Positions 9,087-17,466 are shown, counted from the first letter of the stretch. The stretch: DNA of 43,020 bases from Kocuria rosea subsp. polaris (GCF_001483755.1 NZ_LQBK01000018.1:1-43020), one strand, 5' to 3'. Made by a program: numbers and translations. The notes: generated by a model not told the origin, from the sequence alone.

Positions 9087-9545
9087 ATGCTCGAGATCGG
9101 CGCCCCCGCTCCGGACTTCACCCTCCAGAACCAGTTCGGCGAGCCGGTCGCCCTGAGCGGCCTGCGCGGCCGTCCGGTGGCGATCGTGTTCTTCCCGTTC
9201 GCGTTCTCCGGGACCTGCACCGGGGAGCTGTGCCGGCTCCAGGACAGCCTGCCCGTGTTCGACGACGCCGGGGTGCGGCTGCTCGCGGTGTCCGTGGACT
9301 CCAAGTACACGCTGCGGGCGTTCGCCCGGGAGGAGTCCTTCGACTTCGACCTGCTCTCCGACTTCTGGCCCCACGGGGCCGTGGCGCAGCGCTACGGGGT
9401 CTTCGACGCGGAGGCCGGCCTCGCGGAGCGGGCCACGTTCGTGCTGGACGCGGACGGCGTCGTCGTCGACGCCTTCCGGTCCGAGCGCGGAGTGCCCCGG
9501 GAGCTGGAGGCCTACCGCGCCGCCCTCACCCGGCTGCCCGGCTGA
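9087..9545 (+). CDS. ahpE: AhpE-type peroxiredoxin with CxxxxC pair
   Basis: 152 residues; reduces hydroperoxides through a peroxidatic Cys44. It matches M. tuberculosis AhpE over its length, including the element LLSDFWPHGAV. AhpE is classed as a 1-Cys peroxiredoxin. Here a second cysteine, Cys49, gives C-TGEL-C, the spacing of the resolving cysteine in PrxQ/BCP proteins; as I recall, M. tuberculosis AhpE has Asp at that place. The protein may therefore resolve within one chain. ATG preceded by GGAGGA. Lies downstream of the DUF3052 gene and upstream of a sirtuin gene. Confidence 0.92.
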   Translation: MLEIGAPAPDFTLQNQFGEPVALSGLRGRPVAIVFFPFAFSGTCTGELCRLQDSLPVFDDAGVRLLAVSVDSKYTLRAFAREESFDFDLLSDFWPHGAVAQRYGVFDAEAGLAERATFVLDADGVVVDAFRSERGVPRELEAYRAALTRLPG

Positions 9546-9577
9546 GCGCGGCCGGCCCGGTCCCCGAGCGAGCCACG

Positions 9578-10480
9578 ATGCCCACCGTCCGCGCCGGCTA
9601 CGGCGCCCCCGTGCACCCCGACCAGTTCCCCGATCCCGACGCCGCCGGGCTCGACGCCGGGCTGGCCCGGGCCGTCGAGTTGCTGGCGGGCCGCCGGACC
9701 GCCGTGCTGACGGGCGCCGGGATCAGCACGGACTCCGGGATCCCGGACTACCGCGGCCCCGGCTCCACCCCCCGCACCCCCATGACGTTCGACGAGTTCA
9801 CGGGCAGCGCCGCGATGCGCAGCCACTACTGGGCGCGCAACCAGTACGGCTGGCGCCACCTGGCCCGGGCCCGGCCGAACCGCGGGCACGCGGCCCTGGC
9901 CCGCCTCGAGGAGTCGGGGGCCGTGACGGGCGTGGTCACTCAGAACATCGACCGGCTGCACCAGGCCGCCGGATCCCTCAATGTCGTGGACCTGCACGGG
10001 CGGTACACGCAGGTGGGGTGCCTGCGCTGCGCCAGCCGGATCCCGCGGTCCGTGCTCTCCGAGCTGTTCGACGAGCTCAACCCCGGCTTCTACGACTCGA
10101 TCTCCTCCGCGGAGGACATCGAGTTCGCCCCGGACGCCGACGCCGTGGTGCCGCGCACGGCCGGGTTCCGGGTGCCGGACTGCCCCGTCTGCGGCGGGGT
10201 CCTGAAGCCCGACGTCGTGTTCTTCGGGGAGAACGCCCCCCGGCACCGGGTGCTGCGCGCGCTGCGCATGGTGGACGCCGCGGACGCCCTGCTGGTCGTC
10301 GGCTCCTCCCTGACGGTGAACTCGGGACGGCGCTTCGTCCGGCACGCCGTGCGCGCCGACGTGCCGGTGGTGATCGTCAACCACGGGCGCACCCGGGGGG
10401 ACGCCGCGGCACGGCTCAAGGTCGACGCCTCCGCGACCGAGTTCCTGGTGGGCCTCGAGCAGCGACTCGCCCGCCCGTAG
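9578..10480 (+). CDS. NAD-dependent protein deacylase (sirtuin)
   Basis: 300 residues. Sir2 family: removes acyl groups from lysine using NAD. The NAD-binding loop is GAGIS (46-50) followed by DSGIPDYRGP; TQNIDRLH and the catalytic His of DLHGRY follow. Four zinc cysteines are present as CLRC and CPVC. The motif VVGSSLTVNSGRR closes the cofactor site. The ATG has only a weak ribosome site and lies 32 nt after the peroxiredoxin gene, so it may be read on the same transcript. In many bacteria sirtuins act on acetyl-CoA enzymes; that would fit the location near aceE but is inference. Confidence 0.92.
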   Translation: MPTVRAGYGAPVHPDQFPDPDAAGLDAGLARAVELLAGRRTAVLTGAGISTDSGIPDYRGPGSTPRTPMTFDEFTGSAAMRSHYWARNQYGWRHLARARPNRGHAALARLEESGAVTGVVTQNIDRLHQAAGSLNVVDLHGRYTQVGCLRCASRIPRSVLSELFDELNPGFYDSISSAEDIEFAPDADAVVPRTAGFRVPDCPVCGGVLKPDVVFFGENAPRHRVLRALRMVDAADALLVVGSSLTVNSGRRFVRHAVRADVPVVIVNHGRTRGDAAARLKVDASATEFLVGLEQRLARP

Positions 10481-10554
10481 GCTCCCCGCGGAATATGGGC
10501 AACGTCACACCGGGGCGGGCCCCCGGCCGGTCGGCGCCGGTCCGCCGCGGCGGG

Positions 10555-10560
10555 TAGCCT
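10555..10560 (+). promoter_or_regulatory. -10 box upstream of tRNA-Val
   Basis: TAGCCT lies 50 bp before the mature tRNA 5' end. No clear -35 element is visible. Confidence 0.4.
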
Positions 10561-10610
10561 GTTCGGGAACCGGGTGCCGGCGGTTGCGCAAACCTCCCAC
10601 CCGGTTGTCA

Positions 10611-10686
10611 GGGTCTTTAGCTCAGCTGGTAGAGCGCCACGTTTACACCGTGGATGTCATCGGTTCGATCCCGGTAGGACCCACCA
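10611..10686 (+). tRNA. tRNA-Val (TAC)
   Basis: 76 nt including an encoded 3' CCA. The acceptor stem GGGTCTT pairs with AGGACCC (one G-U), and the anticodon loop TTTACAC gives anticodon TAC. It is the only tRNA of the five in this window with CCA in the DNA. Confidence 0.97.
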
Positions 10687-10711
10687 CGACACGCCGGGAA
10701 CCGGCGCGCGG

Positions 10712-10993
10712 TCAGCGGAAGTACACCTGCTTGTTCCCGGGGCGGGTGCAGAGGACCACGATGCTGCCCGTGCGGGCGGCCTTCCGGGCCCGCTTCACGT
10801 AGCCGGAGGGCGGGCCCCCGCACAGCCGGGCGGCCCCCTCGGTGGCCTGGCCGACCGTGGCCTCGTCGAGCACCACCCTGGTGCCCAGGACCAGGTCGAC
10901 CCCGCCGGCGGCGGCGGCGGGCGCGAGCGCGGCGCCCGACCACAGGGCGGCACCGGCCACGGCCCCCGCCAGTGCCCTCGTCCACGCGTTCAT
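10712..10993 (-). CDS. Small secreted protein of unknown function
   Basis: 93 residues. The N-terminus is a clear signal peptide: one Arg, a hydrophobic Ala/Gly/Leu core to about residue 24, then an APAAAA cleavage region. The mature part of about 60 residues is basic (KRARKAARTG) and has two cysteines, in ARLCGG and VVLCTRP, that could form a disulfide outside the cell. A TAGATT -10 box lies 34 bp upstream. I do not recognise the family. It lies between a tRNA and gnd, transcribed alone. Confidence 0.65.
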   Translation of the reverse strand: MNAWTRALAGAVAGAALWSGAALAPAAAAGGVDLVLGTRVVLDEATVGQATEGAARLCGGPPSGYVKRARKAARTGSIVVLCTRPGNKQVYFR

Positions 10994-11026
10994 CCCCGGC
11001 CCCCCGACTCGTCGTGCTGCAGGACC

Positions 11027-11032
11027 AATCTA
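11027..11032 (-). promoter_or_regulatory. -10 box of the small secreted protein gene
   Basis: TAGATT on the minus strand, 34 bp before the ATG at 10993; expected 5' leader about 25 nt. Confidence 0.45.
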
Positions 11033-11166
11033 GGAGCCCCTGCCGGGCGCGCGGCGATTGTGACGCCGGTGCTTCCCCGGACGTCACCGTCGGCCCGCCC
11101 GCGCGATCCGCCCCGGGAAGCGGCGGCAACAAGTGCGCACCGGACGTGGCCGGTCCCCGGGGTTTG

Positions 11167-11172
11167 TAGGCT
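11167..11172 (+). promoter_or_regulatory. -10 box of gnd (leaderless)
   Basis: TAGGCT with 6 nt to the ATG at 11179. No ribosome site fits in this space, so a leaderless message is likely. Confidence 0.65.
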
Positions 11173-11178
11173 GGGGGC

Positions 11179-12636
11179 ATGCCAGCAGAACAGAAAGCCC
11201 AGATCGGCGTCACCGGCCTCGCGGTCATGGGCGCCAACCTCGCCCGCAACTTCGCCCGGCACGGTTACACCGTCGCCCTCCACAACCGCTCCGTCGGGAA
11301 GACGGACGCCCTGCTCGACGCCCACGGCGACGAGGGGGCGTTCATCCGCACGGAGAGCCTCCAGGAGCTCGTGGACGCCCTCGAGACCCCTCGCCGCATC
11401 CTGGTGATGGTCAAGGCCGGCGCCCCCGTGGACGCCGTCATCGAGCAGCTCGTGCCGCTGCTCGAGAAGGACGACATCATCATCGACGGCGGCAACTCCT
11501 ACTTCCAGGACACCCGGCGCCGCGAGCGGGAGCTCGCCGAGAAGGGCCTGGACTTCGTGGGCGTGGGCGTCTCGGGCGGTGAGGAGGGCGCCCTGCTCGG
11601 GCCCTCCATCATGCCCGGCGGCCCGGCCAAGTCCTACGACTCCCTCGGCCCCCTCCTCGAGGACATCGCCGCCAAGGCCGAGGACGGCAGGCCGTGCTGC
11701 GCGTGGATCGACACGGACGGCGCCGGACACTTCGTGAAGATGGTGCACAACGGCATCGAGTACGCCGACATGCAGGTCATCGGCGAGGCGCACGAGCTGC
11801 TCCGCTCCGTCGCGGGGCTCGAGCCGGCCGAGCAGGCCGACGTCTTCGAGCAGTGGAACCGCACCGAGCTGGCCTCCTACCTCATCGAGATCACCGCCCA
11901 CGTGCTGCGCCAGGTCGACGCCCGCACCGACCAGCCCCTCATCGACGTGATCGTGGACGCCGCGGGGCAGAAGGGCACTGGCCGCTGGACGGTCCAGGAG
12001 GCCCTCGAGCTGGGCTCCCCGGTCACCGCGATCGCCGAGTCCGTCTTCGCCCGGGCGCTGTCCTCCGCCGAGCCGGAGATGCGACTCGAGGCGCAGCGCG
12101 TGCTGCCCGCCGGCGTCGGGGGCACCACCGAGGACGTCGTGCACGACCCCGAGTTCGTGGAGGACGTGCGCAAGGCCCTGTACGCCTCGAAGCTCGTCAG
12201 CTACGCCCAGGGCCTCGACATGCTCACCATGGCCGGCCGGGAGTACGGCTGGGACCTGGACCTCGCCACGATCGCGAGCCTGTGGCGCGAGGGCTGCATC
12301 ATCCGGGCCGAGCTGCTCGAGGTGATCATGGAGGCGTACAAGGGCGACAAGCAGCCGCTGAACCTGCTGTTCGCCCCCGAGTTCGTCACCGCGATCGAGG
12401 ACGCCCTGCCGTCCTGGCGGCGGGTCGTGGCCCGTGCCGTGGAGCGCGGCATCCCGGCACCGGTGTTCGCCACCACGCTGAACTACTACGACTCGCTGCG
12501 CCGGCCCCGGCTCAACGCGGCCCTCACGCAGGGGCTGCGCGACTATTTCGGCGCGCACACCTACCGGCGCACCGACGACGCCGAGGGCGTCTACCACACC
12601 CTGTGGAGCGGGGACCGCTCCGAGGTCGTCGCCTGA
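11179..12636 (+). CDS. gnd: 6-phosphogluconate dehydrogenase, decarboxylating
   Basis: 485 residues, the long dimeric form. Converts 6-phosphogluconate to ribulose 5-phosphate with NADP+ and CO2 release in the pentose phosphate pathway. The N-terminal dinucleotide-binding loop is GVTGLAVMGANLARN. Catalytic Lys and Asn lie in KMVHNGIEY, and the family signature is DAAGQKGTGRW. The ATG is fixed by the -10 TAGGCT just 6 nt upstream. It is monocistronic, closed by a strong bidirectional terminator shared with the convergent cysE. rpiB at 31405 acts two steps later on the same sugar phosphates. Confidence 0.96.
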   Translation: MPAEQKAQIGVTGLAVMGANLARNFARHGYTVALHNRSVGKTDALLDAHGDEGAFIRTESLQELVDALETPRRILVMVKAGAPVDAVIEQLVPLLEKDDIIIDGGNSYFQDTRRRERELAEKGLDFVGVGVSGGEEGALLGPSIMPGGPAKSYDSLGPLLEDIAAKAEDGRPCCAWIDTDGAGHFVKMVHNGIEYADMQVIGEAHELLRSVAGLEPAEQADVFEQWNRTELASYLIEITAHVLRQVDARTDQPLIDVIVDAAGQKGTGRWTVQEALELGSPVTAIAESVFARALSSAEPEMRLEAQRVLPAGVGGTTEDVVHDPEFVEDVRKALYASKLVSYAQGLDMLTMAGREYGWDLDLATIASLWREGCIIRAELLEVIMEAYKGDKQPLNLLFAPEFVTAIEDALPSWRRVVARAVERGIPAPVFATTLNYYDSLRRPRLNAALTQGLRDYFGAHTYRRTDDAEGVYHTLWSGDRSEVVA

Positions 12637-12656
12637 CCCGGCCCGACCCCCGCACG

Positions 12657-12707
12657 ACGACGCCGGCCGGCCGTCCCCCCGATCGGGGAGCGGCCGGCCG
12701 GCGTCGT
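12657..12707. terminator. Bidirectional terminator gnd / cysE
   Basis: A long inverted repeat (about 21 bp with a one-base bulge, loop centred near 12682) lies between the convergent stop codons at 12636 and 12741. Confidence 0.8.
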
Positions 12708-12740
12708 GCTGACCGGCGGGGCTCAGATCCGCAGGGCGGG

Positions 12741-13325
12741 TCAGATCCACATGGCGGGGTCGATGTAGCTGGAGGGGTCCACGAGCGGCTGCTGCTTCTC
12801 CGGGGTGCGCGGGCGGACCTTGCCGGGGATCCCGGTCACGATCGAGTCCTCCGGGACGTCCTTGACCACCACGGCGTTGGCGCCCACGGCGGAGTCGGCG
12901 CCGATCTCCACCGGGCCGAGGATCTTCGCGCCGGCGCCGATCACCACCCGGTCGCCCACGGTGGGGTGCCGCTTGACCTTCTCGAGGGAGCGCCCGCCCA
13001 GGGTCACCCCGTGGTAGATCATCACGTCCTCGCCGATCTCGGCGGTCTCCCCGATGACCACGCCCATGCCGTGGTCGATGAAGAAGCGGCGCCCGATGGT
13101 GGCGCCGGGGTGGATCTCCACACCGGTGAGGAAGCGGCCGAGCTGGGAGACCGTGCGGGCCAGCAGCCGCCGGTCGGGTCGCTGCCAGAGCCGGTGGGAC
13201 AGCCGGTGGATCCAGATGGCGTGCAGACCCGAGTAGTTGAGGGCGATCTCCGCCCGGGAGCGCGCGGCCGGGTCGTGCGTCCGGGCCGTCTGCAGGTCCT
13301 CGGCGAGTCGGCTCCAGAAACTCAC
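12741..13325 (-). CDS. cysE: Serine O-acetyltransferase
   Basis: 194 residues, the short form of CysE. Makes O-acetylserine from serine and acetyl-CoA, the substrate of the CysK encoded just upstream on the same strand. The C-terminal half is a left-handed hexapeptide-repeat helix ([19 protein letters not shown], then further I-G-x-x-x repeats). The catalytic His is in [12 protein letters not shown] and another conserved His in [12 protein letters not shown] start with an AGAGGA element 5-6 nt upstream. The C-terminus ends in PAMWI; CysE tails ending in Ile dock into CysK (family knowledge), so the pair can form a cysteine synthase complex. Confidence 0.94.
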   Translation of the reverse strand: MSFWSRLAEDLQTARTHDPAARSRAEIALNYSGLHAIWIHRLSHRLWQRPDRRLLARTVSQLGRFLTGVEIHPGATIGRRFFIDHGMGVVIGETAEIGEDVMIYHGVTLGGRSLEKVKRHPTVGDRVVIGAGAKILGPVEIGADSAVGANAVVVKDVPEDSIVTGIPGKVRPRTPEKQQPLVDPSSYIDPAMWI

Positions 13326-13477
13326 GGCTGTCCTCTGTTCTTCCGGGGTCGTGTCCTGCCGGGGCCGGCGGGACGTGCTGGGGCGCGGACGGGAACGACC
13401 CGCCCACCACCGGGGGAAACGTCACCGGCAGGCGGCGCTATTCCCGGCAGGGACGGGTCGTGCGGGCGTCGCTGGGC

Positions 13478-14413
13478 TCAGCCCCGGATGTCCTCGTAGA
13501 GCAGGGTGGAGATGTAGCGCTCGCCGAAGTCGCACACGATCGCGACGATCAGCTTGTCACGGTTCTCCTCCTTGGCGGCCTCCTGGAGGGCGGCCCAGAC
13601 GATGGCGCCCGAGGAGATCCCGCCGAGGATGCCCTCCTTGGTGCCGAGCTCGCGGGCGACCCGCACGGAGTCCTCGACGGTCACGTCGTAGACGTCGTCG
13701 TAGATCTCGCGGTCGAGGATGTCCGGGACGAAGTTCGCCCCGAGGCCCTGGATCTTGTGCGGACCGGCCTTGCCCTCGGTGAGCAGCGGCGAGTCGGCCG
13801 GCTCGACGACGACGAGGCGCACGTCCGGCTTCTGCTCGCGCAGGTAGCGGCCCGCGCCCGTGATGGTGCCGCCGGTGCCCACGCCGGAGATGAACACGTC
13901 GACCTGGCCGTCGGTGTCCTCCCAGACCTCGGGGCCCGTGGTCGCGTAGTGGATCGCCGGGTTGGCCTCGTTGGCGAACTGGCTGGCGAGGACCGCGTTC
14001 TCGGTCGTCTCGACGATCTCCTGGGCCTTCTCCACGGCGCCGCGCATGCCCTCGGCGCCCGGGGTGAGCACGATCTGGGCGCCGTAGGCGCGGAGCATGA
14101 CCCGCCGCTCCGTGGACATGGTCTCGGGCATGGTCAGGATGACCTTGTAGCCGCGGGCGGCGCCGACCATGGCCAGCGCGATGCCGGTGTTGCCGGAGGT
14201 GCCCTCGACGACCGTGCCGCCCGGCTTGAGCTGGCCGGACTTCTCGGCGGCGTCGATGATGGCCACGCCGATGCGGTCCTTCACGGAGCTGGCCGGGCTG
14301 TAGAACTCCAGCTTCACGGCGACGTTGCCGGGCAGGCCCTCGTCGAGCCGGTTCAGGTGGACGAGCGGGGTGCGGCCCACGATCTCGGTGACGTCGTTGT
14401 AGATCTTCGCCAT
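13478..14413 (-). CDS. cysK: Cysteine synthase A (O-acetylserine sulfhydrylase)
   Basis: 311 residues, PLP enzyme that makes cysteine from O-acetylserine and sulfide. The PLP lysine is in SSVKDR, the phosphate loop is GTSGNTGIAL, and the cofactor glycine loop is SGVGTGGTITG. Start at ATG 14413 with a GAGGT ribosome site; the longer in-frame extension is unsupported. cysE follows after a 152-bp gap, so the two are probably an operon or share control. No gene for sulfate reduction is present here. Confidence 0.96.
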   Translation of the reverse strand: MAKIYNDVTEIVGRTPLVHLNRLDEGLPGNVAVKLEFYSPASSVKDRIGVAIIDAAEKSGQLKPGGTVVEGTSGNTGIALAMVGAARGYKVILTMPETMSTERRVMLRAYGAQIVLTPGAEGMRGAVEKAQEIVETTENAVLASQFANEANPAIHYATTGPEVWEDTDGQVDVFISGVGTGGTITGAGRYLREQKPDVRLVVVEPADSPLLTEGKAGPHKIQGLGANFVPDILDREIYDDVYDVTVEDSVRVARELGTKEGILGGISSGAIVWAALQEAAKEENRDKLIVAIVCDFGERYISTLLYEDIRG

Positions 14414-14563
14414 GTGCGTACCTCGGTTTCTGCGTGGTCGGTTCTCTGTCGGACTTCTGTGTCGGATTCCGGTGGAGCTCGGGTGCTGCACTGGCCGCCG
14501 GTGCTCTGGGGGGCCCGCGGCGGCGCGGTCCTAGCTCAGCCTAGCCAGGCCCCGCAACCGCTA

Positions 14564-15154
14564 CTACGCGGTAAGCCACGCGGAGTAACGTTGCCGGACC
14601 TTCGCCAGCTTGGGGTTGATGATCACCTGGCAGTAGCCGTTCCAGGGCTGGGCGGCGTAGAAGTCCTGGTGCTCGGGCTCCGCCTCCCAGAACGTGCCCA
14701 GCGGCTCGAGCGTGGTGACGATGGGCTGGTCCCACGCCGGCTGCGTCCGGGCGATCGAGCGCTCGAAGAGCTCCCGCTGGGACTCGTCGGCCCAGAACAT
14801 GGCGGACCGGTACTGGGTGCCCACGTCGTAGCCCTGCCGGTTGAGCGTGGTGGGGTCGTGGCCGGTGAAGAAGAGGTCGAGGATCACGTCCGCCGGCACG
14901 ACCGACGGGTCGAAGGTCACGGCGACGGCCTCCGCGTGGCCGGTCGTGCCCGAGCACACCTCGTAGTAGCTCGGGCGCCCGGGGCCGCCCCCGGTGTACC
15001 CGGAGACCACGGAGGTGACTCCCCGGGTGATGCGGTAGACGGCGTCGAGGCACCAGAAGCACCCGCCGGCGAGCACGAAGGTCACGGGGCCGGCGGGGCC
15101 GCCGGGAGCGGGAGCAGGGACGGGGCGTGCGTCGTCGTGCGCGGAGAAGGCCAT
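14564..15154 (-). CDS. msrA: Peptide methionine sulfoxide reductase A
   Basis: 196 residues. Reduces S-methionine sulfoxide in proteins and free methionine. The active site is GCFWC, with Cys32 the nucleophile; GYTGG and the sequence VCSGTTGHAEAV are typical. The first 20 residues are a Pro/Ala-rich extension. The ATG lies 9 nt beyond a GTT that pairs with an upstream GGAAT, a SigR/SigH-type promoter, fitting an oxidative-stress gene. It stands alone between cysK and the divergent Nif3-like gene. Confidence 0.95.
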   Translation of the reverse strand: MAFSAHDDARPVPAPAPGGPAGPVTFVLAGGCFWCLDAVYRITRGVTSVVSGYTGGGPGRPSYYEVCSGTTGHAEAVAVTFDPSVVPADVILDLFFTGHDPTTLNRQGYDVGTQYRSAMFWADESQRELFERSIARTQPAWDQPIVTTLEPLGTFWEAEPEHQDFYAAQPWNGYCQVIINPKLAKVRQRYSAWLTA

Positions 15155-15163
15155 GACCCGTAC

Positions 15164-15188
15164 AACACCGCGCGGCCCGCATCATTCC
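15164..15188 (-). promoter_or_regulatory. SigR/SigH-like promoter of msrA
   Basis: On the minus strand GGAAT (15184-15188) and GTT (15164-15166) are separated by 17 bp. The thiol-stress sigma factors SigR (Streptomyces) and SigH (mycobacteria) use GGAAT/GGAAC and GTT about 18 bp apart, and msrA genes belong to those regulons. Start of transcription would be within a few bases of the ATG. Confidence 0.5.
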
Positions 15189-15222
15189 CGGGACCCTCCG
15201 GGCCCGCGGCGGGGGCGGCTCC

Positions 15223-15228
15223 TAGACT
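15223..15228 (+). promoter_or_regulatory. -10 box of the Nif3-like gene (leaderless)
   Basis: TAGACT with 6 nt to the ATG at 15235. Confidence 0.65.
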
Positions 15229-15234
15229 GGCCCC

Positions 15235-16203
15235 ATGAGCGAGCAGAGCACGTCCCCGCCCCGGCCCGCGCCCTCCCTGTCGGAGGTGCTCGAGACCGTC
15301 GAGCAGCTGTGGCCCCTTCGCCTGCAGGAGCCCTGGGACGCCAGCGGGCTCGTCACCGGGCGCCCGGACCAGCCGGTCCGCCGGATCCTCTTCGCGGTGG
15401 ACCCCGTGGCCGACGTCGTGGCCGAGGCCGTCTCCACCGGCGCCGACCTGCTGATCACCCACCACCCCCTGCTCCTGCGCGGGGTCACCTCGGTGGCCGC
15501 CGACGGCTTCAAGGGCGCCGTGGTGCACGAGCTCATCGAGCACCGGTGCGCGCTGCTCGCCTGCCACACCAACGCGGACTCGGCCCCGGACGGCGTCTCG
15601 GACGCCGTGGCCCGGGCCGCGGGGCTCACGACGACGGCGCCGCTCGCGCCGCACCCCGACGACCCGGCCGTGGGCATCGGGCGCGTGGGGGAGCTCGCGC
15701 GTCCCGTCCGCCTGCGCGAGCTGGCCCGGCGCCTGGCCGACGCCGTGCCGCCCACCGCCCACGGCGTGCGCGTGGCCGGGGACCCCGACGCCCTCGTGCG
15801 GCGCGTCGCGGTGTGCGGAGGAGCGGGGGACTCGCTCCTCGACGCGGTGCGGGCCGCCGGGGCCGACGCCTACGTGACCGCGGACCTGCGCCACCACCCC
15901 GCGTCCGAGGCGCGCGAGGCCGCCGCGGGTCCCGGGGCCGACGGCACGCCGTACCTCGTGGACCTGTCCCACTTCGCGAGCGAGTGGCTGTGGCTGCCCG
16001 TGGGCGCCGCGGCGCTGCGGGCGGCGCTCGCCGCGCGCGGCCACGACGTCGAGGTCGAGGTCTCGCAGCGGCGCTCCGACCCGTGGGACTTCCGCCTCGA
16101 CCACGCCGGCCACGACGGGTCCGACCCCATCCGGTCGGGCCGGGACCACCCCGGCCACGACCGTTCCGCCCCCGACGCCCCGACCGCAGGAGGACCCGCA
16201 TGA
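15235..16203 (+). CDS. Nif3-like dinuclear metal-centre protein
   Basis: 322 residues of the Nif3/YqfO/YbgI family, hexameric proteins with a two-metal site; some members act as GTP cyclohydrolase-like enzymes but the role is not settled. Metal ligands are visible as ITHHPLL, the His of CHTN and DLSHFASEW near the C-terminus. The C-terminal 40 residues are Asp/His/Gly-rich (DHAGHDGSD, DHPGHDRS), which is unusual and could bind metal. Its stop overlaps the next start as ATGA, so the two are translationally coupled. The pair next to rnpB is conserved in Actinobacteria. Start fixed by -10 TAGACT 6 nt upstream. Confidence 0.88.
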   Translation: MSEQSTSPPRPAPSLSEVLETVEQLWPLRLQEPWDASGLVTGRPDQPVRRILFAVDPVADVVAEAVSTGADLLITHHPLLLRGVTSVAADGFKGAVVHELIEHRCALLACHTNADSAPDGVSDAVARAAGLTTTAPLAPHPDDPAVGIGRVGELARPVRLRELARRLADAVPPTAHGVRVAGDPDALVRRVAVCGGAGDSLLDAVRAAGADAYVTADLRHHPASEAREAAAGPGADGTPYLVDLSHFASEWLWLPVGAAALRAALAARGHDVEVEVSQRRSDPWDFRLDHAGHDGSDPIRSGRDHPGHDRSAPDAPTAGGPA

Positions 16204-16934
16204 GCACCGCCACGCCCGAGCAGCAACGAGCCCTGCTGGCGCTCGAGCAGGTCGACGCCCGGCTGCGCCGGATCACCGCCCGGATCGCTGAGCTGAAGGC
16301 CGACCCCGAGGTCGCCGCCGCGCTGCAGCTGCGGGCCCGGGCGATCGCCACCGCGAAGGAGCTCGAGTCCGGGGAGCAGGCGGTCCGCGACCGGCTGGCG
16401 GCCGCCGAGCAGAAGGCCGCCCGCGTCCAGGCCTCGATCGAGAAGGACCGCCGGCGCCTCGAGCAGGGCGGATCCGCCAAGGACCTCATGGGTCTGCAGC
16501 ACGAGATCGAGACCCGCACCCGGCAGCTGGCCGAGGCCGAGGAGGCGGAGCTGGAGATCATGCAGGAGCTCGACGACGCCGTGGCGCACCGCGCCCGGAT
16601 CACCCCGCGGCTCAAGGAGGCCGACGCGGAGGCGCGCCGTCTCGTTGCAGCCCGGGACGAGGAGGGCCGGACCCTGACGGCCGAGCGCGGCGACCTGGCC
16701 GGCACGCGCGCCGCCGCCGCGGAGGGCGTGGGCCATCCCGGCCTGCTGGCGCGGTACGAGAAGATCCGGACCGGGCGCGGCACCGAGCGGCCGGCGGCCG
16801 CGGAGCTGCGGGGCACCGTGTGCGGGTCCTGCGGATCGGCGCTCAGCCCCACGGACGCCGCGACGTTCCGGGGCGCGGCCGCGGACGAGGTGCTCACGTG
16901 CCCGGAGTGCGGGGTGATCCTCGTCCGCTCCTGA
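16200..16934 (+). CDS. Coiled-coil protein with C-terminal C4 zinc ribbon (DUF164)
   Basis: 244 residues. Residues about 5-175 form a long alpha-helical hairpin rich in Ala/Glu/Arg heptads; the C-terminus has a zinc ribbon with CGSCG and CPECG pairs. This is the DUF164/zf-RING_7 family. Its function is not firmly known; related proteins have been linked to flagellar/type III or RNA roles. Coupled to the Nif3-like gene by a 4-base ATGA overlap. rnpB lies beyond on the opposite strand. Length is normal. Confidence 0.87.
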   Translation: MSTATPEQQRALLALEQVDARLRRITARIAELKADPEVAAALQLRARAIATAKELESGEQAVRDRLAAAEQKAARVQASIEKDRRRLEQGGSAKDLMGLQHEIETRTRQLAEAEEAELEIMQELDDAVAHRARITPRLKEADAEARRLVAARDEEGRTLTAERGDLAGTRAAAAEGVGHPGLLARYEKIRTGRGTERPAAAELRGTVCGSCGSALSPTDAATFRGAAADEVLTCPECGVILVRS

Positions 16935-16949
16935 GGCCCCGGCGGGGCC
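16935..16949. terminator. Short hairpin between DUF164 gene and rnpB
   Basis: A 6-bp GC stem with 3-nt loop starts right after the DUF164 stop codon; further GC-rich inverted repeats follow to 16972. It may end both convergent transcripts. Weak by itself. Confidence 0.35.
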
Positions 16950-16981
16950 GGGCGCGCCGGCGGCGCCGGGAGGGATGCGGG

Positions 16982-17377
16982 GGACAGGCCGGCCTGTAAG
17001 CCGGGTTCTGTGCACACGGCCGGTCGCCCGTGCCGTGCTGGTGACCATCCATCTAGGCCCACCGTTGCCGGTGGGCTCGAGCGGCCTACCCGGGTGCTCG
17101 GACGAGCAGCCCTCGGACGCACCCTGTCTGGCCTTGCTCCGGATGGGGTTTGCCGAGCCACGCCGGTCACCCGGCGCGCTGGTGGTCTCTTACACCACCT
17201 TTTCACCCTCACCCGCTGCCCGGACGGACCGGGGCGGGCGGTCTGTTTTCTGTGGCACTTTCCTGCGGGTCTCCCCGAGTGGGCGTTGCCCATCATCCTG
17301 CTCTGCGGAGCCCGGACTTTCCTCGCGCCGCGGCAGCCGGAGCTGCGCGGCCCGCGGTCACCCGGCCGACCTGTCCG
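16982..17377 (-). ncRNA. rnpB: RNase P RNA, bacterial type A
   Basis: About 396 nt. The minus strand carries the universal block GAGGAAAGTCCGGGCTCC near the 5' end (about 17306-17330) and ACAGAACCCGGCTTACAG near the 3' end. The two ends pair as a 13-bp P1 helix (one G-U), which sets the boundaries. This RNA removes 5' leaders from tRNA precursors. The exact ends are inferred from P1. Confidence 0.95.
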
Positions 17378-17466
17378 CCACCCATCCTACCCGCCGGACC
17401 GGCGGGTCCGGACCGGCCCCGGGCTCCCTGTCCGCCCCCGCGGGCGCACCGGCCCCGCCGGGTCAC

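Noticed and set aside
13326-13477. Terminator between cysK and cysE
   Set aside because: Only an 8-bp inverted pair (ACGACCCG/CGGGTCGT) about 40 bp apart; too weak to call.
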